Source: Aaosphaeria pasadenensis (lineage: Eukaryota > Ascomycota > Dothideomycetes > Pleosporales). From it: 64,000 nt of DNA. The stretch is from assembly GCA_022813625.1 (NCBI GenBank), contig JAKLMB010000004.1:1612001-1676000 (forward strand), given 5' to 3'. The position numbers and the translations under genes are program-made. The notes under the pieces were generated by a model. It was given only the letters and a program-made list of their open reading frames with translations. It did no database searches and was not told where the DNA came from. Numbering within the stretch: position 1 is the first letter of the stretch; each line of letters starts with the position of its first letter. Shown here piece by piece: positions 10,821 to 21,976 of the stretch.

Positions 10821-12392
10821 ATGCCTCCACAGCAGGGTGAGGTGTCATTGACGGTCCTGTAAGAGCTCCCTCTGACTATGGAATGGACCTTTCATCTGAT
10901 CCATCGTCTACAGCTTCGCCGATGTCCACTACTTCTTCTCCCCGCCGACCCACAAACCCCCGCACCACCGCTTCGACAAAGGTTCCTATGTCTACCTGTA
11001 CCACAATCCCATTCAGCAGCGCGGGAGGATAGAGATTGCAAACTATGCTGGTACACCGGATCAGGATGCCTTCGCTGGCAGTAAGTCTCATCTTGCGCCG
11101 GCCATGAAGCCGTTGTCTCTGTTGCGATCGGGCTGACATTGGCTGCCTACTCAGATCTTGATACCGTTAAGATAGAACAAAGCTACAAGCACCCATGCCT
11201 CTTCACCCTCACCGTGGATGGCTTCAGGAGTCAGGGAGGGAGTGCTGGACCCAGCCCTCAACAGGACATGTCACAATGGCACCTCCCCGCCCCCGACCCC
11301 AGAAACGACGGCAAATACATGTACCGCCTGCATACAGTGGAATTGTACTTCTGGACGGTGGATGACTCGACAATGTTCCTGGACCAGATGCGCCGGGTGG
11401 TGCAGTCACATCAGCTCCAGATTGTGGCTAACCCACAACTCACCCCGAGCCATGCAGAGCACAAGAACGACATGATGAACCCAGTCGTCGCCAAGTTGGA
11501 GAAGGCAGCCATCTCACACAACAGTCGAAGCCCGAGCATAAGTACCACGCAATCGTTTCCTGGCCCACCGACTGCTCCTCCTCCGCAGTCGAGTCCACCT
11601 GCCGCCGATGCCTCGACGTCGTTCGCCCCCATGGCCTACAACCCGGCTGCCCCAGCAGCACCGGAGCCGATTGCTCATCGCGAGAAGACACCCCCTCCGC
11701 TCGATGCGGCAGATGGCACTGGTCTAGGACATGCCGCGGCGCAGGACCACCCACCGCAGTACGCAAACCCATTGCAGAACTCCTTCTCCCCGCAGCCGAC
11801 CACAGGGCCATACATCCCCGGCCCTCCCTCACGAACCTCAAACTACAACACCCCATCGCCGGGCGTACAGCGCACGAACACGACCGGTTCGATCCCACCT
11901 CCACCGCAGAGCCCGCCCGCGTTTGCGCCTCCTCCAGCAGGGCCTCCTCCAGGAACTTACGATCCGCACGGCAGCTCAACCCCTCAGCCCGGGTCTCAGC
12001 GACAGTCGGTCGTGCCGGTGCAGCAGTTCGCAAACTACCCGGGCTCTCCAGGTCACCCGCCCGTCCAGTCCCCCGGATTCCCCAACCAATCGCCCATGCC
12101 ATCGCCGGCCTTCTCTCCACAGCAGCAACAGCAGCAACAATACCAACCGCTCGCCTCCCCTCCGCCGACAGGAGGCTTCAACCAGTACTCGTACAGCAGC
12201 ACGACGCAGCAAACGCCAGGCACGAACCCGTTCAACATGCACCAGCAGCTCTACCGCCCCACGGAGCAGGAGGCCGGCGTGGTCGGGAACGAAGCCCCCG
12301 CGGGACAGCGACAGTCCAACATCGGCAAGCGCGCCGAGAAGGTCGAGAAGGGGGTCGGCAAGTTCCTGAAGAAGTTGGACAAGAAGTTCTAA
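10821..12392 (+). CDS. Conserved fungal protein with Pro/Gln-rich tail, 480 aa
   Basis: Three exons: 10821-10858, 10914-11080 and 11155-12392. The first exon is only 38 nt and ends at CT|GTAAGA, so the true N-terminus MPPQQGEVSLTVLFADVHYF is absent from a simple ORF reading. Residues 8-180 form a globular, beta-rich region with FDKGSYVYLYHNPIQQRG, RIEIANYAGTPDQDAFAG and YRLHTVELYFWTVDDSTMF; the spacing reminds me of a PH-like fold, but this is only an impression. Residues 200-440 are disordered and rich in Pro, Gln and Ser with a poly-Gln run near the CAG/CAA stretch at 12121-12140. The last 25 residues are a basic amphipathic helix (GKRAEKVEKGVGKFLKKLD). I recognise it as a conserved Pezizomycotina protein without a name; no function is assigned. 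Confidence 0.8.
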
Positions 12393-13720
12393 AGAAGGGT
12401 TCGCCCTTGTTTTTTCCCCTTTCCTTGTTGATATTATTATTATCTTGCGGTTTCTCATTGTTCACACTGCGTATTCGAACGCCGATGCATACTTGCGAAG
12501 ATCTATCTCATTGAGCGAGCGAGCGGGTAAAGCGAAGCGACGTATTGTCCTGTGTAGATGAATGGTTGCCAACGTAACGTCTCTCGACCTGATTTATATA
12601 CGTTCCGCCTTGCTTGTACTGGTACGGATTGACGACTACGAGAGATGATAGTTATGCGATTACATATGCGGAAAGAATTGGCTTGATTAGAAAGACGAAG
12701 AAGAAGAAAAAAAACAATAACTAGTTAATAATACCCACTCGTTACGTCCAATTTTGCGCAGTAATTATCATCCACTAAACAGCAATCGATTATTGAAATA
12801 GAATTATTAGAAAAAGGTGGGAGACGCGCAGACCCATCCATCCCATAGTGGCTCGACTCTGCGAGGCTGGCGCTGAACACCCACCGTTCACGAAACCATG
12901 CTCTTGCCAACAATTAGAGGAGATATCAGTCGCCCACGTCGACTCCAATTCAAAGGCCAAAGCACAAGTACCACTTCTACGAGTACTACTAAAGCGCGTT
13001 CCTGGCAGAATCAAGGTGGCATGCTGGTAACGACGACGGCCGACCCGCTCCTGCTCCTGACCTTCGCGCCGGAGACATTCGATTCGTCAGTACTAGTATT
13101 GTATGTGGAAGATAGAGTCAATCTTGGTGAGACCTATGATCGGCTGGAATAAGATTCCGTGCAGACTACTTTTAGAGCCAGGTGTTTAGCAAGCAAGGAA
13201 TAGTCGTTAGCAGCAGATGAAGGGAATGGGGGTCATCTAGGGAGAGGGTTAGGGGCTATTTGGGGAGGAGATCGGAACCATTTGGAAGATCAATTGAGGG
13301 GGTTAAGGGCTAATCTCCTTATACAATGATAACTAAAGGGTGTTAATCACGTTCGTCATTCTCGAGACTGGGGGCCCATCGGCTTGTAGAGCATCTCTAC
13401 CCAGAAAACTCTCCAGGGTTGCTAACCTAGGACATATTGGAAACGCATTTTCACGTGTCGAGCCTGGGAATCCCAGAACTATATCCCTAATTAGGAAATC
13501 AAATACGAGATGCTAGCTTGCAATGCAGAGGACAGGCAGACCATTGTGACAAGAAAAGTGAATAGAGAGGGTCAGTGCAGCACCGTAAAACACTAGCCGA
13601 TGAATTATCAAGTGCCCCCGTCCGCTTTACCTCGTTCATCTGAAGGTCCATCGTCTCTGCATTACACTCCGTTTGCATCGTATCTTTGCGTCACATCCAT
13701 AAATATCCTCAGTAGCCACA
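12393..13720. other. Intergenic, left edge of accessory island
   Basis: Contains the left copy of the long direct repeat (12668-12812). The sequence after it has no supported gene. A plausible core promoter for the decayed gene (ATAAATATCC near 13700) ends the stretch. Confidence 0.5.
12668..12812. repeat. Long direct repeat, left copy
   Basis: Aligns by eye with 19110-19236. Shared blocks in the same order: GAAGAATTGG / GAAAGAATTGG, GATTAGAAAGA, an A/G-rich run ending AAAAAACAA, TAATA(A)TGCCCA / TAATACCCA, TCGTTACGTC, CAATTT(T)GCG, ATCCA, ACAGCAAT and a GAATT block at the end. Copies differ by many substitutions and small indels. Confidence 0.65.
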
Positions 13721-14520
13721 ATGAGCCTTGTTACCACGCGCACACTACGAACACTATACAACAGGGCTAATGAGGCAGGAGCGCATTAGCATCGTTCGAA
13801 AACATTCTGGACGACTTATTTCCAGAAGCATATATTCAATGAGGAACATTGGGTGATCTCAACTGAAAGCACCCCAAACGAACCAAAGGAGGATGCACTC
13901 AGACACGTTGATTTTCATGTTGGGATTGCGATTGACGACTTGAAATTGCGAACTGTTATGTCTGAGATGAAAACGAACTTCTGGTTCTCTCACTACTGAG
14001 GTGGGAAACACGGCTTTCGGAAGCCTGTGAGACTATGCGTTAAGGAAGCAAAAGGAAGACATTTGGGCATTTACCCATGTTGGCACTCAGGCTCGGGTTT
14101 TTCCGAGTACGCTGCTTCAAATTAATTCTTTCACGCCTCTTACTGATGGCTACATTGATGCCGACTCATCAAGTGCGGTGTCCAATTACTTCACACTTGC
14201 AATGCCATTACAGGTATAATCAATTCGAGCATCACCTAGGGGTAAGAGGTATCTTTCCCTTCTTATTCTCAAATGTCAAGGCCAATATTCAGAATAGCAC
14301 TACTCCTGCGCAATCTACGGCAAGCCAGATGAGTACTAATCCAGTCACCCCGAATGGGTGGTATGATGTATGAAAAGGTCGCAAGAGGTGGTACGAAAAT
14401 GGTGCCTGGACCGATCATTACTATCAAGCAGAAGGATCTTTTTATTATTATCGTTATATGGATTATCATGTACTACGTTGCCCTGAAGCACAAACGGAAC
14501 GGGGCCCAGTTTACGTATAA
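13721..14520 (+). pseudogene. Decayed gene of a fungal family with a GWYD...RWYENG tail
   Basis: A well-placed start (CCACAATGAGCC) opens MSLVTTRTLRTLYNRANEAG, then an in-frame TAG at 13787. The same frame continues with clear coding character (KTFWTTYFQKHIF, EEHWVIS, HVDFHVGIAIDDLKLRTVM) to a TGA at 13997. Coding resumes one base later, meets a TGA at 14028, and runs through DIWAFTHVGTQARVFPST to a probable intron at 14214-14280 (GTATAA...CAAG, phase 0). The last exon reads TPNGWYDV, a TGA at 14371, then KGRKRWYENGAWTDHYYQ and stops at 14518. Three stops and one frameshift argue for a pseudogene. From memory, intact fungal relatives begin with a similar LRxLYN segment and end in WYYD...RYW-type repeats; function unknown. 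Confidence 0.6.
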
Positions 14521-14797
14521 GAAAGATCATTGCAATGGTAGAGGCACTAGTTCTGCGTAGAATGAATCAACCCATTTTTGAGTATATCGAGTCGTGTGTT
14601 GGTGCTCACCAGTGATATAGACATAATACCCTCCATTGTGAAAGATCACCTTTGGTGCAGTTGTTGCACGAAGCTGAGCGCTATCATTGGTTGGCCTGCT
14701 GGTTAGTATCTTGGCACGATGCACTGCACTGCATCAGATCAGCCTGCCCACAGTTGCGTTTGCTCACTTCCTCTCAATAGAATCCTGAGTCGAGAAT

Positions 14798-16838
14798 ATG
14801 GCTGCCTATGATCTTCCAAAGGTTTGCGACTTATGTCGTTTTCCAATCCAGGATACTGAAGTTGTTTCCCACTGTGCGTATTCCCTGCTACGAAGGAACA
14901 CATTTGGCTTACTATCATAGTGCACAGACATGAGCGAGATACGTACGGGAACTCCAGATTTTCTGGTTATCGGTATCACCTCGACTGTGCGAAGCTTCAT
15001 ACCCGCTTCTGCAATACGGTCTCCCTAGCGCAGATCGGAAGGGCCTTCATGCAGACAATACCAATGGCCGAACCTTGCATTGCTACGCAACCACTTCGAT
15101 TCCTCAAACGTTCAAGCTCCCTCTCTTTGTCACTAAGGATCACACGCCCGTGCAATAAAGGCAATTGCGACTGCTTGACATGTATTCTGAAGCGTGTGGA
15201 GCATCTCCCTCCAAAGATCTGGTCTGAGATAATCCCTCTACTCCAGCCTAGCATGCAACGTATTATTTCGTACTTTGGTGAAACTACAAACCTTATAGCC
15301 GAATTGGAGAGAAGCCCGGCAGGACTTTATAGTCTAAGTTGCGAGGATGATATATTCCAGACTGTCTTTGAGTACGGTGGAAAATCATACGTCACTGGCC
15401 TCTTTAATAAAGAAGTGCTCAGATCTGAGAAGATCAAGTCGAAAGACGATGCATTTCATTACATGGCAGTGTGGACAGATGGTATTGGTGTTACAAGAGT
15501 GGAGTTCCTGTACCGGAATACAGTGTCCACATGCATCCTCGCAATCAAGGGGAAGCAACAGAGTTTCCAGAGGACTGAGTCCTGTTGGAATTGCTTGCAG
15601 GCGAAGTCGCCAGAACGCGAGTGGGTATACGCAATACCTGTCGACACCAAGCGCATTTACTGGGAATCTAAGGTGAGGACCCATAGAAATCGGGCAATAC
15701 ACTACTAAACATGATAGGGTGCCTTCTTAGATCGAATTTTGGACTCTTCGGCCAGCCGAACCCAGCTGTGGGATTGCTTAGAGCCATTGCTGTTATTTCA
15801 ACCCAGAATCGAACACTCCCTCCCAACTATTTTCCGGGACTTGCACTTTCGTTATGTTCCCTTGGTCGAGTCTTCAGGCATCTCAGTTGCTTTCTGCTCT
15901 GGAAGGTTTATTGCTATTTCCACCCACCACCGCAATTCGCCCCAATCCCGCCTCTATATCCCAACGAGCGAGGGCATTGTTTGGACTCACTGCCCACTGT
16001 CGATGGAAGAGCCAATTCTAGCAATATGGGTCGTTCGCCATATGAAGCCAAGCCTTGACTTTGGCCTTAACTTTGAGATCAGCGCGTTGGTGGTAGGTTA
16101 AAGTCCTTCTTGTCCAGTGTCCGACTGACCAAGTAGATACGGACCAAACACAAGACTGTCTGGTTAGGCGGATATATCTCACCCGAGATGCAGACAAAGC
16201 AATGTATTGTGCAAATTGCAGATAGCTCCGTCTGCGCACTTTACTACAGATACCCTCACTCAGTATCGTCTGATGCTGGTGCCTTCCCCAACCACAGCTT
16301 CAAGAATCCCAAGCAAATGGACACATCGCAATTTCCGATACCCCAATCGCCAGCACCTAATCATCGCACATTCGATAACAATTCGTACTATACTGAAGCT
16401 TCTTTGCAAGGGCTGCTGCATGTGCGACTTTGCTTGGATGATGACTACTGTCTGGGCATGGAATTTGATTACGGCCATTACTGCGTGACCGTAGGCCAAT
16501 TCAGGTACGACAAGGTGACAACGGATCCACTTGTGCCAAATGCTATTGGCCTGATGGAAGTGGAGTTTCAATCCAACCCTCGGGTCCGCATCCGCTATTT
16601 CAATGAATCCTCGTCCGGGTCCGAGGGAGCGAGATCCTGTCAAAGACTTGATGGAGGCGAAGGTACGATCACGTGGTGGCATTGTAGAGATGCGTCTACG
16701 TTTTCCTTCGTGCCTCCTAAAGTATCTGCTGCGATGTACGACCCGATACTACCCATGGATTCAAGTAGAATCGCCGGCTCGTATGGTTATGACTTTGGGC
16801 AGCTTCCTCTCAGCAGAAACCGACAAGCGGCTCTATGA
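14798..16838 (+). CDS. Zinc-motif / F-box-like protein of an expanded fungal family, 634 aa
   Basis: Four exons: 14798-14873, 14921-15672, 15718-16092 and 16137-16838. The three introns are 44-47 nt with GTGCGT, GTGAGG and GTAGGT donors, ACTAAAC or CTGAC branches and TAG acceptors; all phases close. The N-terminus has CDLCRFPIQD (C-x2-C) and, after the first intron, YRYHLDC (H-x2-C), a likely zinc-binding pair. LPPKIWSEIIPLL around residue 130 resembles an F-box-like helix. The remaining 480 residues fit a repeated beta-rich pattern (GGKSYVTGLFN, DGIGVTRVEFLY, REWVYAIPVD, later CIVQIADSSVCALYYRYP). I know this layout from uncharacterised, multi-copy Pezizomycotina proteins. The gene lies in the repeat-bounded island beside a pseudogene. 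The 3' end is the least certain part. Confidence 0.65.
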
Positions 16839-17966
16839 GTACTATTTCCTATTGGCGAGAGTACCATATTACTTTCACTTCCATCTCCAGGAGTTTTAAT
16901 TTCAAGGATGGCTGTCTCAGGTGTAGGTTAGAACAGGTTTCGGTGCGCTTAGGATCAGGAGGTTTCAATAGGTTCTGTTGTTTGGCCATTCAAGCACGCC
17001 TTCTTTCGATGGGTAGACAGTGCCTAAGCTGAAGAAGACCTGCTGTATAGTTAGCAAATCATGCCCTGTATCAACGTCAGCAGATGCCGAATGGAGATTG
17101 GATTGCACAGGGCGCGGCGATTTCAAGAAAACTGTGAGATTAGCCCACCAGGATTTCTAGCACATGCTCACAAGCTCCTCAAATTCATGTCGAAAGACTA
17201 GCCGTCAGACTCATTTCCGCCCTGGCTTCGTCTACACGTCAAAAGAAAGCGTAATGGAGTGGTATCATGATGGAGAGAACATAGCTATATGCTTTTCAAG
17301 CTCTGCAGACCAAACCACGATTTTGTCACGTAACTATAGCCGCCTATATATGCACCATACAACCTCCTAAATCATTTCCAGGAAAGGAGACTGGTGACAT
17401 TCGAATCGTCTGCTAATCTCATACTAGTCATCACTGTATTCAGGCCGCCCCGAAGACCGAATATGCCCATTTGTTCAGACTTCGCTTTCACTGTTCGGAA
17501 CGATTCCGATGTTTTACAGGCCGAACCCGAAGTTGCGACTGTCCCATGCTTGACTATGGCTCGCCAGTTCGACCCGCCCTCACTGTTGTGTGCTGTCCTT
17601 GGTGTATTGACGAGTCGCCCGTGGGCCGTCCGCGGGAGGACAAAGCCAGATGAAGTGGCTACGCTAAAGCTGTTGGTGTAGGCATTTTCATTAGAGTGAA
17701 GCTATTCGGCCTTGCCGTCTGCGAGCGAATCTGAGCTACATGTTAAGCGCCATGTTAAAAGCTAAAACAACATCAATCTCAGCGCCTAATTATGAGGTCA
17801 TGTGATTGCTGCGCCGCCAGCATGCATAATCGTCTGATATATATTGGGCACCGTAACCGGGCATCGTTGGGTTGTAATTGAACTCTCAATCATCTTCTCC
17901 AGAATCAATCGTGTCTGCAGACTTGCAAGCCATTAGGTGAGGCTCTCCAGCGCAGGGTTTTGTAAC
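16839..17966. other. Intergenic within the accessory island
   Basis: Several ORFs of 60-100 codons exist but none shows family signal or convincing splicing. Degraded coding sequence cannot be excluded. Confidence 0.4.
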
Positions 17967-18382
17967 ATGATGCTAACCTGTCACCACCAGTCCATCGAAA
18001 CACGAGATCTCGACGCGCCAGCTTCATACCTATACAATCCCACCAGCACCCCGCGTACGCCCCTCCTGAGAATCAGAGATGCCTACACAGGTAAGAATAC
18101 ATCCACCTTGACTTAGCCAAAGCTGACGGGACGATTGCGTTGGAGACTGGAGCCAACGCTCTAAGAGGAGCAGAGGAATACATAGGGGAAACCTCCTTTC
18201 CAGGAGTCGGTTATGCTAGAAACATAACGGGCAGAGGCAAACTGATCCAAATCTATCATCCAACACAGAGCATGAGCTCGCCAGCGTATTGGAAATACGA
18301 AAATGAGTACATTAATGGTTCTCACGTTGTTCCTGCCGGGTACAACGTCCACGTTGTAGGTGCTACCATCAGGTTCACCTAG
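17967..18382 (+). CDS. Small orphan protein, 129 aa, two exons
   Basis: Exons 17967-18090 and 18117-18382. The intron is only 26 nt (GTAAGA...TTAG), very short for a fungal intron, so either the boundary or the gene may be wrong. The spliced frame reads LLRIRDAYTG, then AKADGTIALETGANALRG, SFPGVGYARNITGRGK and HVVPAGYNVHVVGATIRF to a TAG. The composition (Gly, Tyr, Ile-rich, no charged tails) looks like a compact beta-rich domain. The start may instead lie upstream, with a 5' exon ending at 17938 before GTGAGG and the CACCAG acceptor at 17990. No signal peptide is visible in this model. I do not recognise the family. Confidence 0.4.
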
Positions 18383-20589
18383 GTACTAAACTCGGACTAT
18401 TCTCCTTAGGAGAAGCTCTGTCGTTCCTCGTAGCGTCTTGTTCGTTAGGATGAGCGTTTCAATTCATCACATCCACCACCGTATTCATGGTTCGCTTATC
18501 GTGATATCCACGCCCGGGGTTCTCTTCATATCCTATCATGCGTTAGCACAAGAAGGTATACGGATCAAAGGTCTAACCTATAAGATCTGGAATTGGTCGC
18601 CTCTAATGTAAAGATTTCGAGCCCTGCAAATCGAGTGTGTTTGATTCTTTGCTGGCGTATCAGCTTCAACTATATGGGTAGAACCCAGTGTTATGCGTAC
18701 CATTTGGCACCTGGTGCTCTTCGACAGGCTTATCTAAGGTAGAAGATATGAAGGCATCTATTTTGGGTCTTGAAGTAATGCACCAAATTGATCCGATCTT
18801 GTTTGGTAAGGCGGTAGTCTGCGTTACTCTGCTAGAAATAATGCCCTTGGGAGCTCCAGGAACCAACCGTTTGTTTCCTAGATAACATATAAGGCCAAAA
18901 TCCTGTAAGACATCGAGAGGGTTAACAAAGAATTACAATTACTAGATGGTCAGGGCTAGTGGGATTTCATACCCAAGCTGCGATGCACGCTGCCCAGGAT
19001 GGCTATTTGCCATCATTTCCCCTCGTCGTTTCAGACCTACACCAACATGAGAAATGGAAAAGAGTACGTCTGTGGGGTATGATGACTATGAGGTACAAGA
19101 TGCGAAATAGCGGGAAGAATTGGTCGATTAGAAAGAAGAAGAAGAGAGAAAAAAACAACATAATAATGCCCATTCGTTACGTCAATTTGCGTCGTATCCA
19201 TCACACAGCAATTGATCACCGATAGGGAATTCTTGAAGCAACGTAGAGCTATGTAGTACATTGTGAGTATCATATTCGGGCACCAAACACGTTCGAATCA
19301 CATGCGCGCACGCTATGTATGTGCACGCAGGGCACACACGTACTACATACGCACGCATGAACTGTTAGACGCCGGGTGCCACAAACCGTGGACTAAGGGG
19401 TTGAGTCTACCTGACATGAAAAATACTCTCTTTTGTAATAGTTGGCAGGTACGGCGTAGGTATGCATTTACAGGACACCATGAAAAGGAAAGGGAAAGAA
19501 TGATTCATGACGTTTTCAGCATGTCGAGGGCGGACAGAATGCTCATAGTCGGGTAAGGTTTGGGCATGTACAAGTAGCGCAACAGATGAGAAGTGGTAGA
19601 AGGGAAGATGCCATTGGCTGATGGACATTTGGTAGGAGGTTGAAATTAGTATTAGTCTACCGGCAACGAAATCCCAAATATAGAAACTCGGCCCATCCAG
19701 TCCATCCCCAGATTCGGTTTGGCAGCGGAGCTTCAATGCCTGTCAATCGCTGTCCATTGCTAGAACCCATGCATCATTGCCCCGTTGTCGTTAATTAGAA
19801 TCTTCATAGACATGTTCGGTGATTAATTTGTAGGAAGAATCTCCCTGGATTTGGAATGACGTTGTGGGTGAGCAAGAGACGTTTCTCGGAGGGCCTTACA
19901 AAAGAGCTTTCGCATGCAACGACCAATTGAGAATCCGTTGCGACGCCGGGGTGGGAATCATCACAGCCACTCTCCTCGCTCTCCTCTGCTGCCTTTTGCT
20001 GCTTTCGATCAGGATTATGGAGGTAGACCCGGCCAAATAAGCCACGCCAAGCTGGTCTCTACGGCGCAGCGCACAACCTTACCAGCTGCCCTGCCGTCTG
20101 GTGTCTGTGTACCTCAGCCCCGGCGGGTTTTCCCCCCATGAGAACTAGACTCTGGAAAGTCCTCCTTACGAACGACGGACTCTTTGCCCTCTTCACCCTA
20201 CTACCTACATTGGTCCTTGTGCATACCCTCATTCTTCATAACTGCCTCTTCGCTGTCACGAAGAGCCCCACGAACTCGCTACTCGTTCACCGCGCGGCTG
20301 GAAGCAGCGGCCTCGATACCCTCCCCAAACCACATTCGGCGAGTTATCCATCTGTAGCTCGGATTTAGCGGGTGCGACCGCTCTGGGCTGGTGTAGCTTG
20401 CTTGCGCTCCACTTTCTTTCCCACTCTTTCGCTTCTCTTCTGACTTCATTGACCTTCGAGAGCTTCTGTGTGCACTTTTTTGGTTATCGGACTGTGAGGG
20501 AAGGAAGAAGGAACAGACGGAACGCAAAGGGGTCACCCATTGTTCTCGCTCATTGCATGGTTACACTCCAGCGTCGAACCGCGGCCACC
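18383..20589. other. Intergenic, right edge of accessory island and upstream of 20590
   Basis: Contains the right copy of the direct repeat (19110-19236). A purine/pyrimidine alternating stretch of ACACAC/GCACGC type lies at about 19300-19360. ORFs at 19914-20368 are not supported as genes; this stretch is better seen as the promoter of the membrane-protein gene. Confidence 0.45.
19110..19236. repeat. Long direct repeat, right copy
   Basis: Right partner of 12668-12812, in the same orientation, about 6.4 kb away. Confidence 0.65.
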
Positions 20590-21976
20590 ATGCTGTTACC
20601 TGATCATGCAAGGGACCATGCCGCGAGAGCATTGGTACCAAGAGACGACAAAAAGTCTAGCAACTCTTTCATCGTGGTATGTTCGACTTGAGCTGCAATC
20701 CGTTTTATTCCATGCAATGCCCTCGTGAAAGGGTGGCATTGTCTCGGTAGAGCGCATCCGCTGACAGAAACCCCGTCTTGCTCTTGCACAGATTGCAATC
20801 ATAGCTGTAACCGTCTTCGCCATCCTCATCATCACATACCTCGTCACGACCAAGTACCGAACGAAAAAGAAGAAGAAGAACAAGCAAGACCAACTCCCAG
20901 GATGGTTCGGCCGGGGTTGGTGGGGACAGCAGAACTCACGCGGGGAGTATTCCACGAATCTTCAGGACAACAATGAACTCGGTCGAGGCCACAGTCGACA
21001 GGAAAGTGTCTCTCGCGAGACGGCGGGCCTGCAGTCGGATCCGGAACGACAACAGAACGAGACTGCCGGAGTCGATAGGAATACCTCGGTGCGAAGCGTC
21101 ATGACACTGCCTGCTTACTCGCTGGCTGCCCGCGAGAATGAGAGAATCCTGGCTAGAGAGGGAGAAAGAGGTGGTGTCGACACGGTCGTGGAGTTCCCAG
21201 AGACACAAGAGGATGAGGAGGCAAGAAGAGAGCAAGAGATGGACTCTCTATACCAGATCCGATTAGCTCGTCGTACCGAAGCCCAGGAACGAGAAGAGCG
21301 TCGGCAGGCACGAAGAGAAGCCAGACTGCGAGGTGATACCCAAGCAATGGCGGAGATCCGAAGGAGAACAGAAGCTGCGGCAGAGTTATCGAGATCGCAG
21401 ATGCTGATCGCAGACCACCAGGCGGCGAACCGCGAACGAAGAGTCTCGAGTGTTCAGTATGGTGATCTTGGTGTAGCGCGACACGACGGCACTCGCTTGA
21501 GAGCAAACTCGACGGAAAGTGACAACCGGCCACTTCTTGACTCTGCAGCTTCCATATCCGGACAAAGCGGTCACAGCAGAGCAGTTTCCAACAACACACT
21601 GGGAACGAGCCATCACCACCGAGTTACGTCCGCCTCCTCCGTTCTGTCTGTATCCTCTCGCGGCTCCGACGACTTCGAGTTCCCAGACGCCGTGCATACT
21701 CGTAGCGCAAACACGAGTGATGAATTCGAAGTCGTTTCCCTCTCGCGTCCACGATCACGATCACGATCACGCTCCGTCAGCCGTGGTGCGACGCCCATTC
21801 CCAGCATCGACATCCCTAGAGAAGATGCACCAGCATACGAAGACCCGCCGAATTATGAAAGCCCCGTAACGACTCGAGCTCCTCAGCTGCCCACTATTGA
21901 ACGCTTGCCCAGTATCCAAGTCACTCCCGAACCCACCTCTGCCGATGGCAGCAGGCAGACGAACCCTTTCAGGTGA
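20590..21976 (+). CDS. Single-pass membrane protein with coiled-coil and Ser/Arg tail, 423 aa
   Basis: Exons 20590-20676 and 20792-21976. The start sits in a near-perfect GCCACCATGC context. The intron (GTATGT...CACAG, 115 nt) joins SNSFIV to IAIIAVTVFAILIITYLV, creating one transmembrane helix at about residues 25-48, directly followed by a basic stop-transfer stretch (KYRTKKKKKNK). There is no cleavable signal peptide. The rest is cytosolic: a hydrophilic linker, an Arg/Glu-rich coiled coil (residues about 175-225, QEREERRQARREARLRG), then a Ser-rich region with an RSRSRSRS run and a Pro-rich end. The organisation resembles fungal membrane scaffolds of unknown function. Product not recognised; gene structure is well supported. 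Confidence 0.75.

Noticed and set aside
16603..16899. Alternative 3' end for the zinc/F-box-like gene in another frame
   Set aside because: Would need a 25-nt intron; the uninterrupted exon to 16838 is simpler, although the end remains the least certain part.
19914..20368. Two consecutive ORFs upstream of 20590, one with a hydrophobic stretch
   Set aside because: Better explained as the promoter/5' UTR of the gene starting at 20590; no conservation pattern seen.
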